From Rhizoclosmatium globosum (Eukaryota; Chytridiomycota; Chytridiomycetes; Chytridiales; Chytriomycetaceae), in the NCBI GenBank assembly GCA_002104985.1, contig MCGO01000051.1, positions 62,001 through 126,000 of the forward strand: a stretch of 64,000 bases of DNA, in the 5' to 3' direction. The notes below the pieces were generated by a model. The model was not told where the DNA came from and did no database searches. It was given only the letters and a program-made list of their open reading frames with translations. Within the stretch, counting starts at the first letter, position 1. The number at the start of each line of letters is the position of its first letter. This document shows, one piece after another, positions 55,984-64,000 of this stretch. The position numbers and the translations under genes were made by a program.

Positions 55984-56678
55984 GTCCTGCAAAATGCTTA
56001 GTTGAAGAAGTTGTCTAAAGATAAACCTACCAATCTGTGCATACCAATCACCAACGGCGGCTGAGCCCACCGAAACTCCTCGTCTTCACCTTGAAATTCA
56101 TCGCGTTCGTTTCCCGAGCCCCATTTCTTCTCGAATTTGTTGATATCTTTAACCAAGTTAGACTTCTGATTTAAATCCCTTTTAGTATCACGGTTAATAG
56201 CTAAGAATTCGGAGTTTTACTTGAAAGAACTGTTGTTCAAAATGAGTGATAAGTTTGCGGTTCTGGTCCTTGAAATATGACCAAATATGTCACTCCCTCC
56301 AAACTTAGCGTATCTATCCCATTGCTGCCTAGGTTTCGATCAACTTGATTCCTTTTGGTTTTGATACAGGGAGTTTTGTTTTTTGGGCGGCCCATCATAA
56401 CAACCTGGAATCTGAGGGGTTCCTTTCCTCGTGGCTTGTAAAATCAACAAACCCTGAAAGAAAGAATTGAAATAAATTCCAAAAACAATTGAAAAGGAAG
56501 CAACTGAGCGGGCTGGACACGTGACTGCCATATATGATGGTATTCTCGTCCATGCAGCAGCCCAAAGCTTCTTTCCGTTCCGCCAAATTAGAGTTTTTTT
56601 GTAGAACTTTTTTTTGTCAAGGATTTTCACTTCGTATGGGGACAAACTTCTTTCAGAGTTTGGTAATGCTGGAAGCAA
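55984..56678 (-). CDS. Hypothetical protein, probably broken
   Basis: The minus strand starts MLPALPNSERSLSPYEVKIL with a basic stretch and a hydrophobic segment (ASFSIVFGIYFNSFFQGLLIL). Further downstream it has coding-like pieces in changing frames: WDRYAKFGGSDIF, YFKDQNRKLITHFEQQFF, SNLVKDINKFEKKWGSGNER, and AQPPLVIGMHRL. At least one intron (about 56167-56223) and one or more one-base losses are needed to join them. I do not recognise the family. It may be a decayed gene beside the palindromic repeat. Confidence 0.4.
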
Positions 56679-56840
56679 CGAAAAAGTAACCCCTTAGATT
56701 TTCAATAGTTATGTGAGAAACAACACTGAAACAAGATCCTTGTATCAAATTCAAAGAAATCAGTAATTGAAGTAACATAGCAATGCCATTCCCAAATTTC
56801 TCTTGCCTCCGTAGATGCAATACCCGAGAATCAATCTATA

Positions 56841-57190
56841 ATGGACTCAAGATTTTCCTTATTGGCGGCTGCACTATTTTCCATGGGAGTCCTCTAAATT
56901 GATGACGGGTTTCAGATGTTTTGACAACAATGATTTCTTATTCATACTATAGCGACTTTCAGCCGATGCACAGGCTATCTGCGATCGGATGTATCTGAAC
57001 TAACATTGCGAATCAACGAATTCAGCAATGTGTGGGAAGCAGAGCCTTTGGCGATGGAACTAACGGATCCACTTAGTCTTCTGCAAACTTCACTTGCGCT
57101 ATCTGTTGATGATGTGGTGAGACAATATCTGAATTCTTAATTTTCTAACAATGATGCTTGCAGCTGAACAAGTGGAGCACAGATTAGGAG
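56841..57190 (+). pseudogene. Coding-like patches, unrecognised
   Basis: MDSRFSLLAAALFSMG at 56841 looks like a signal peptide. After a probable intron, a patch at about 56951-57117 reads TGYLRSDVSELTLRINEFSN and MELTDPLSLLQTSLALSVDD, ended by a GTGAGA donor, then LNKWSTD and a stop. The size is too small for a known family. It could be the rest of a secretory-pathway gene; ribophorin-like similarity was considered but not supported. Confidence 0.25.
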
Positions 57191-57508
57191 TAAATCAAAA
57201 TCGTTTCTTTCTTCTCACATAAAGACATATTTTTAGAAAGGTTATCTATTTCTTATTCTCATCAAGAGGTTAATGTTCCACTGAAAACGCTGTAACGAAA
57301 CCTAGATTTTCGTCGTGTTTCAAAACACAGTTATGATGGACCCCTCAGAATCACGGACAATATCTTTAGGTTGTTCTTCTTTATTAGCGTTTGTGACGAG
57401 CCTGACTTTACCTTTCCAACACTCTGCAAATGCCACCTCAAATACTTTCAAAGACTGTCCAGCACCGAAAAAATTGGATAATTTATTTAACGTGCGGTTT
57501 ATTTCAGA

Positions 57509-58891
57509 TTAGAGCACGTATGGAACAAGAATCTTGCGGTTCTTGGGGTACTTATCGCCAAACTCTTTCAAGTAACGCTGATGCTTCTTGACAGCCCAAA
57601 AGTACATCTAAAACACGAATGAGTAAGAGAATACCAGGAGATGATTTTTCGACATACTTGTACACCTCCAACAATGGTAAAGAATAGAGACGCGAGAGAT
57701 CCACTGAGAATAGTGACGGCGATCCAACCCAAAATTTCATACTATTTAAGTCATAAGCATAATTATATGAGGCACAAAATCCGAGATTCTTACCGTATAG
57801 TTTGGGCACGAAACCAAGTTGAATCCGTAACCAAACGGAATAGCACGAGCGCGAGAGCCAGGAGGACGCAATCCAGCCAGAATCGAGTGGGTCACAAAGT
57901 TGGAGACTTCGGCGTACTAAATTGAGTCGTAAGTTAAGCTAATGCAAGGAAATATCATAAAAGCTCACCAGCCAGAGTCCAATTACTGAAATGAAGAATT
58001 CATCTGGAATAGTCCAAAGGCCGGAATATCCTGGCGCGTAGATTGGCCAAGCAAGCATGAGACCACCAAGAACCCAGTACTAAGGATAGCAATCATCAGA
58101 CCAAAAGCTTTTTCCACCAATATCGAATATAATTACGTGAGCACAGTTCTTTGGGAGGTTCGTCAAAGGCATAGTGTCATTGGAGAACCTGTGCACAAAG
58201 AGCGTCTCATATTCACGCTTCAAGAAGTGCAAGACAACACAGTAGAAAGTCCAACTATGGCATTAAATTCAGTATTAGATTGAGCGAGTTTGAAGGAGGA
58301 TATCGTACGTCTGAGCAGTTGATTTTGGAGCAGTTGAACCGTAAATCAGCTTCTGGTTGTAGAAAAAGAAGGCGTGAATGAGGATTGGGCCGAGGTACTC
58401 GAGGATAAAGACGGTAGTCCATCCAATTTGAGGTCCGAGGTCCTGCAAACCAGAAGAGTTTAACCAAGGTCGGGGTGTGAGTGTACTGGCAGCGTAAAAG
58501 CAACCTTGAAGATGACGACATCGCCATCGTTGATTCCCTGTTCCTTCAACGACTTCTGCTTATCAAGTGCTTTTCCACTTGAATCCGAAAGACGCTGTCG
58601 AGTCACATCCCACTTTGGATCTAACACGAATGCTTAGCGCTTCATTTCCTCCGAATCCGCCACTTGTTCAAACTCACAGGCTTTGAAGATTGCGCGAGAA
58701 AGATCGGACACGGTTGCTTCCGCGGCGGAAACACCGACATCGAGGTCCTTCTTGATCACCTTTCCCGACTTGGACTGAAGCGTGACTTTCTGGTGCCGAT
58801 AATGGATTTAGTACAAGTGCATTCAGATACTTCGAAGAGCGATGAAGAACGAAATGCGCATAGAACTTGGGCAGTTGGTTAACATTACCAT
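57509..58891 (-). CDS. TSC13: Very-long-chain enoyl-CoA reductase (TSC13)
   Basis: Nine exons in phase: 58889-58891, 58678-58789, 58505-58620, 58309-58442, 58137-58254, 57969-58079, 57794-57916, 57658-57741, 57509-57607; 299 residues. Exon 1 is just the ATG, followed by GTAATG; exon 2 starts [17 protein letters not shown]-terminal ubiquitin-like region, then membrane segments with [61 protein letters not shown] and a basic C-terminus ([16 protein letters not shown]). These match the steroid-reductase-like family to which Tsc13/TECR belongs. It catalyses the last step of each very-long-chain fatty acid elongation cycle in the ER, using NADPH, for sphingolipids. Confidence 0.92.
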
Positions 58892-59050
58892 TTTATCCTG
58901 TCTTTTTTGCTCGTGGGCGAAAGGGATTTTCCGAACTTCCGCCACGTCAATCTCATTGTATTCAAAAGTAGTCTACCAGAACGAATAACTTTACTATAAT
59001 CACTATCCTCAAGAAACGAAACCCCATCATCCCTCTCTCCAACCTCAAAT

Positions 59051-62000
59051 CTATAAACCACTGCAAACGAAAAAACCACATTAGTAAACCAATACATCCA
59101 GTACGAACTGAAACTTAAAACAAACCTTGGCTTCTTGATCGTCGTATCGTAATTTCGAATCAAGTTGGCCTGTCCAGTCTCTGTCTGTGAGAAGGCGAAA
59201 CCACGACTCCTCTTCAATCGCTGAATCTGGCGAGCCTTGTACACAGCCTTCTTGAACCAATCCATGCGCGGTCGGTAATCCTGGATATTGAATGCCTGCA
59301 TTTCTTGAATAATGTGGTACGACCGAGGCCAGTATGATCGCTTATAGCTTTACATAAAAGTTAGCCAAAACAGTCTCAAACAACCGAAGAATCATCAACT
59401 CAACTATTTCCAGACAAAGTCACGAATCAGTGGCATTACAGGAACAACAAGAATCGAGAACCAGAATGTCCAACTCGAGTACATTGTTCCTGGAATTCCG
59501 TACAACTCTGGTGACAGATTAATCATTGGAGCAAGCCAAGCATACAACGGGAACAGTGTCATCCAAGCAACCAAACTTCCCAACACAGCAAGACGTGTGA
59601 ACCATGTCCAAGTGTTTACAGTAATAGCAGCTTTCAGTGTGACGAGAATGATATCGATGGTGTACAAGTTCATTCCAACCAGCCAAATGTTCACGACTCG
59701 ACCGTCAGCAAGCATTTGTGATTCGGAGGAAGTCACTTTCATAAACCAGTAAATCATAAACGAGTGCAAGAAAGAGTTTGCAACCCAGAAGATGAATGTC
59801 TTGTTGTTGTAGAATTCGGAGCGTTGACCCAGTCGATACAGTTGTGGATACTTGATCAACATTCTAGAGTTGACGTATTGATCGAAAATACCCAAGGCGA
59901 CTGGTTGACACAATGTGAACATGACGTTGTAACAAGATTGCATCCAAGACTCGAAAATAGTCTGTTGACGAGTTAGTAAACTCTTAAAGTTAAGAAAATG
60001 GGACAAACCTGTCCAGAGAATCCATTATCAAACGCAAACCAGAACTGAATCAAGTACAAAGTAATGTTCTTGTAGAAACAGTACAAGACAAGCTTACTCA
60101 ACCGATCATAAGCCCAACCTCCATGAACAAGCAATAACTTCTCCAAGTATCGGAATTGAGCGATAGCAACATCGGCACTTCTCGCCGCCTGCAAACCCTC
60201 CATTCCAGAAATACCAACTCCAACATGTGCAGCTTGGATCATTCCAACATCATTCGCTCCGTCTCCGATCGCCAAAGTGATTGCACCGTCAACATTTTGC
60301 TTTACGAGTGAAACGACAAGAGCCTTTTGAAGTGGAGAGACACGGCAACAGACGACAGCCTTACAAAGGCACGCCAATTCCAGGAAAATCAACTTCACAT
60401 CAGGTTCCAATGCGAAATCCAAAGTCCGTCCATCAATTACAAGCGCGAAAGGCTAAAACCTAATCAGCAACCCCAAAACCTCTTTAAAACAATAAGCCTT
60501 ACCTCAAGATCCAACACCTTATCTTTGTCAATTCCCTTAACCTCTCCACTAACAATCTTTCTGAACATCCCCACAGCCCCATTCTGACTCGCAAGCCACT
60601 CTCCACCTCGATCAATCAACTCCCACACTTCCTTCCCAAACCCACTATACTTTTCCTTCCGTGACGCAGCAGCCTCCGCTTCAGCAGCCGCAACAGCTTT
60701 CCGGAAATAATCCAACTTCTCCATCAAGAACATTTTCGTGTCGAGATGTGTGGACTCGTTACACACCAGAATCGTCATTTCCTCTGTGAGGAGTTTACAA
60801 CTGAACCCAATGTTAATCGCAGTTTCCTGACGATCTCCCGTCAAAACCCAGAGTTTGATTCCCGCGTTGGCGAGGGTATGGATTGTGTCGGGTACGCCGT
60901 CTTGGAGTTTGTCTTCGATGGCGGTTGCACCGAGGAGGATCAAGTCCTTTTCGATAAGTTCGGCAGCGTCATCAAGGGCTTCGGAACGGTTGTTGATTGT
61001 CGTTGCGGCGCGGTCGTAGATACGGGACCATTCTTGGTATTCGGATTCGGAGATGTCACGGTATGCGAGACAGAGGGTACGGAGACCTTCGTTTGCGTAG
61101 TCCTATGGTCATTATGTTTAGTTTCAGAGCAAGATGACTGCAAGGAGTTGGACATCTACCTCCAAATGAATCATAGTCGAATCAACGTATGGGTTTCCGC
61201 GTTTAGCCAATCGCTCAAAGATGACAGTATCAGCTCCCTTAATATATAGTTTGATAGATCCATCCGGCATACGAATCACAGCACTCATTCTTTTTCTCGT
61301 TGAGTTGAATTCACAGATATTAAGAACCTCGTATTCATGCGTGTATCCAGAATGTTCCACCGACACAGACTTCGGTCGACGAGTCTGAAAACCTCAAGTT
61401 AGTCGAACCAACAACGAAGCAAAAACGACGTACTGTGAAAGTATATCCCAACAACTGCACACCCTTGACAAGTGCACCTTCATCCGGCGAACTCGCCTGA
61501 TAAATAATATTCTTGGGGTCTGATTCATCACGCTCTGGAATAACCGTATGACAAACACTCAACAATGTACAAAAGTCAGCAATAACTCCGGCCGTTTCGT
61601 GAACCTCTGCGTTACGAAGCAACGTCTTGAAGTCGTGGTATCCACTCAACACCCCACGGTCATCAACAACAGCCTTCTTGTCTTCAGGTACAGTCTCAGC
61701 ATATGCAATTCCAGCGATAGAACACATTTTGAACTCCATAATGTTGCAAGTCAAGGTTCCAGTTTTGTCGGAGAAGATGAAATCGACTTGACCAAGTTCT
61801 TCGACGAGGGAAGAAGTACGCGCTGTAGCAGGGGTGTCGTTGACTTCGTAGTACATATCAAGGTCAGCGTTGATAAGAGAGGCAATGTAGTATTTCACGA
61901 ATTCCATGGTGACAATCAAACTGACAGTATTTTGAAATTAGTAAAAATTGGTTATTTGATAGACGGTGATACATACCTGAGTGGAATCAAGTTGTTGAAG

Positions 62001-63557
62001 AGAATCATGAAGGTCAAAATATTCCAGAAGAAGTCTGCAACAGCGAAACTTCTCTGAATAAGAAGAACGTCGCTTTCAAAGTTGGAAGACAACTAATAAA
62101 GCCGTGGTTTAATGGTTAGGTATGACAAATAAGAAGTACTCACAGTACGCAACAATGCTCCAAGCGAGCAGAGGATACTCAATGCCATGAGAGTAATAAA
62201 CAAGAAAATGATTTGCTTGTTGACTGAACGTTCCACCTTGGTGCTCTTGATAGGAGCGGCACTGTAATGTTGTTGGTTATGAGTTGAACTTGATTACATC
62301 ACTCAATCCGCAAAAAGTAGGTGCCTCCTCTTTACTGCGAAGGGAATGATTCGCTGCACCCAAGATATGCTTTCTTTTCAGTGAACACTTCACTTCGCCC
62401 AGTGAACACTTCACTTCGCCAAACGACTGTTTGCTTCGCCTTTCGCTCCAATCGCACTCCACGTAATCACCAAAAACAAACTCACGTTGCATTTCGCATC
62501 AACTTTGTCTCATGCCCAGTAAACACGACGATACCATAAATCCAACGAGTATTCCTCAACATGGCTCCACGCAACAACAACTGTCCTGGGTCCAACGGAA
62601 CAGTCTTTCCACCATCAAATGTGATTGTTCCTTCGTACGTGTAGAGAGAGTTGTTTGGAAGTTCTGATTTGATTTCACCAGATAGGAGGGAGACTGAGTC
62701 TGGGTCGAGGAGGTGGGCAGTTTCGGGGATTCCTTGACGGATTTTGAGGTTCGTTTCACTGTTTGTTTGGAAGCAATTTAGATAAGAGCTCTTGATGTGC
62801 TGGAGGATGAGGTCAATTACCCGTCCAAGTTACTGGTCTCAATATAGCACAGAGCATCAGGTTCAGAACTGGATAACAGGATCAAATCAGCGGGGAAGAA
62901 CTGTCCGTTTTCGACTCTGTAACAAGAGATACGATTGAGTTACGTGTTGATGTGGATGGTTTGGGACGAACCTGACGATGTCACCCACAACAACATCCTT
63001 CCACTTCTTGTCGACAAACTGAGAGCCATGGAGAGTCTTTACTTTAGTTGCATTTACGATCGCATCTTGCTTCGCACGTTTCGAGTCTTCAGCGACTTCC
63101 TTTGCGGCTGATGCGAGGATAACGATTGAGAGGGGAAGGAGGGTTCCAAGTCTGTTTACGGGCGAGAGACCCGGGATTTGCTGGACGGGACAGTTAGACG
63201 CCGCTGTGACACTCGGAACAGCGTACCTGGATACAGCCAATGAACAGGAAGAACAAGTTTGCGTACTTTGAGAACTGTTCATAGAGGAACTTGAAGAGGA
63301 AGGTGACGACGGTGTACTGTCCCTGCGAGTTAACGCTAATTAAACGAGGGAACCAAACATACTTTTGTTGTTGAGATCTTGTTGTCGCTGAAGTCCTTGA
63401 CCTGGTTGCGCACCGAGTCGTTGAGCGCAATCGTGCGCTGTTCCTCCTGCGCAAGTCGAACCCGCCCGCCCTTGCTCTGCGGCGATGTGTCGTAGCGGCG
63501 GTCGATGATGCCGAGGCGGTGGGCCAGGCGCGAGAAGAAGGACTCGTTCGAATCCAT
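59051..63557 (-). CDS. DRS2: P4-ATPase of the DRS2/ATP8A class (phospholipid flippase)
   Basis: Fourteen exons: 63363-63557, 63227-63322, 62972-63180, 62821-62916, 62486-62758, 62144-62262, 61977-62092, 61434-61920, 61160-61384, 60503-61102, 60009-60452, 59405-59961, 59126-59347, 59051-59060; about 1,215 residues. Motifs: [71 protein letters not shown], and [10 protein letters not shown]. The C-terminal [11 protein letters not shown] block is typical of Drs2/ATP8A autoregulatory tails. It flips phosphatidylserine to the cytosolic leaflet at the trans-Golgi and endosomes, with a Cdc50 partner (not in this window). One base is in excess in the T3 run 62220-62222; conserved KVERSV and NKQIIFLF lie in different frames. 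Last exon encodes only three residues. Intron 62263-62485 is unusually long. Confidence 0.95.
62379..62420. repeat. Perfect 2 x 21-bp tandem repeat inside a DRS2 intron
   Basis: CAGTGAACACTTCACTTCGCC occurs twice back to back (62379-62399, 62400-62420). Related TTCGC motifs follow at 62430-62450. The host intron (62263-62485, 223 bp) is several times longer than the other introns here, probably because of this expansion. Confidence 0.9.
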
Positions 63558-63690
63558 TTGGTGTTGGTGTTGTTGTTGGTTGGTTGGTTTTGTGGCAGGG
63601 CTTTGTGTTGGAAAAATTGGTGTTCTACTTCCACTTGACACTTACTGAATTAATGCAATGGAGAATAGAGAATAGTCGGTTTATCTTGCT

Positions 63691-64000
63691 CTACCTTCCC
63701 ACTTGAGTTCCGTGCGAACAACTACCCCTTACTCCATCACTCATACTCGCGGATGTCAGCAACCCACTCCGCATCCCTGAATACTTGATTTCCGCCTCCT
63801 TCTTTTCTTCATCTTTGCAGCCTGAACAGCCTCTTCCTCCACGGCACCTGCCTCCTTCTGCAGCTCCTGTGTTGACTTCAATGATTTCAACATACTCTTC
63901 CCCATCACTATTAACACGGACATCTCCATTTGCATCGTAGCCACGCCATAAAAGACCCATTCCACCATCACCCTCTGGAGTTGCAAATCCAACTCCGTTA
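63691..64000 (-). CDS. 3' end of an unidentified gene (partial)
   Basis: The minus-strand frame runs from the window edge to a stop at 63691: it contains GLLWRGYDANGDVRVNSDGE, EYVEIIEVN, then a Gly/Arg and Lys/Glu-rich tail. The start is beyond the window. Only about 102 codons are visible; no family is recognised. The 133 bp to the DRS2 start would hold the DRS2 promoter. Confidence 0.35.
   Translation of the reverse strand, partial: NGVGFATPEGDGGMGLLWRGYDANGDVRVNSDGEEYVEIIEVNTGAAEGGRCRGGRGCSGCKDEEKKEAEIKYSGMRSGLLTSASMSDGVRGSCSHGTQVGR

Overview
The window is nuclear DNA of a fungus, probably a flagellated (zoosporic, chytrid-like) one. The fungal signs are short GT-AG introns (mostly 40-70 bp), a saccharopine reductase of the fungal alpha-aminoadipate lysine pathway, a Neo1-type flippase, and fungal kinds of mobile element. 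The zoosporic placement is an inference, resting mainly on RABL2, a small GTPase normally kept only by ciliated eukaryotes.

Layout. 1-24.5 kb: tail of an adhesin-like gene; ataxin-2/Pbp1; a Neo1/ATP9-type flippase; a GT-B glycosyltransferase; a small membrane protein; a fused zinc-macrodomain/SirTM sirtuin; a PHO89-like phosphate transporter; two tandem dCache-type membrane sensors; chorismate synthase; RABL2. 24.6-41.1 kb: one WDR59 (GATOR2) gene, cut in its coding sequence by a 10,776-bp LTR retrotransposon (28809-39584). The element has identical 324-bp LTRs and a GAGG target duplication. Its Pol carries an N-terminal endonuclease/exonuclease/phosphatase (EEP) domain, and its interior is rearranged into inverted repeats. 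41.1-43.7 kb: GPI transamidase subunit PIG-T/GPI16 and a RidA-family enzyme. 43.7-51.2 kb: an F-box-like cluster (one intact gene, one remnant, one gene split by a 5,051-bp Plavaka-type DNA transposon with a GCATAT target duplication). 52-55 kb: phosphopantetheine adenylyltransferase and LYS9-type saccharopine dehydrogenase. 55-57.5 kb: gene-poor, with GC-rich palindromic repeats. 57.5-64 kb: very-long-chain enoyl-CoA reductase (TSC13), a DRS2/ATP8A-type flippase, and the end of an unidentified gene.

Functional links are loose, as expected for a eukaryotic chromosome. Lipid and membrane themes recur (two P4-ATPases, TSC13, GPI16, the CoA enzyme), and three biosynthetic enzymes (chorismate, lysine, CoA) are present.

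Several conserved genes carry isolated one-base frame breaks, mostly in homopolymers (ataxin-2, RABL2, second dCache gene, RidA, DRS2, Plavaka transposase). Conserved residues resume in the next frame each time, so I read most as sequence errors, although true decay cannot be excluded, especially in the transposon-split WDR59. Exon coordinates were derived by hand from splice signals; reading-frame phase was checked at each junction of the conserved multi-exon genes.
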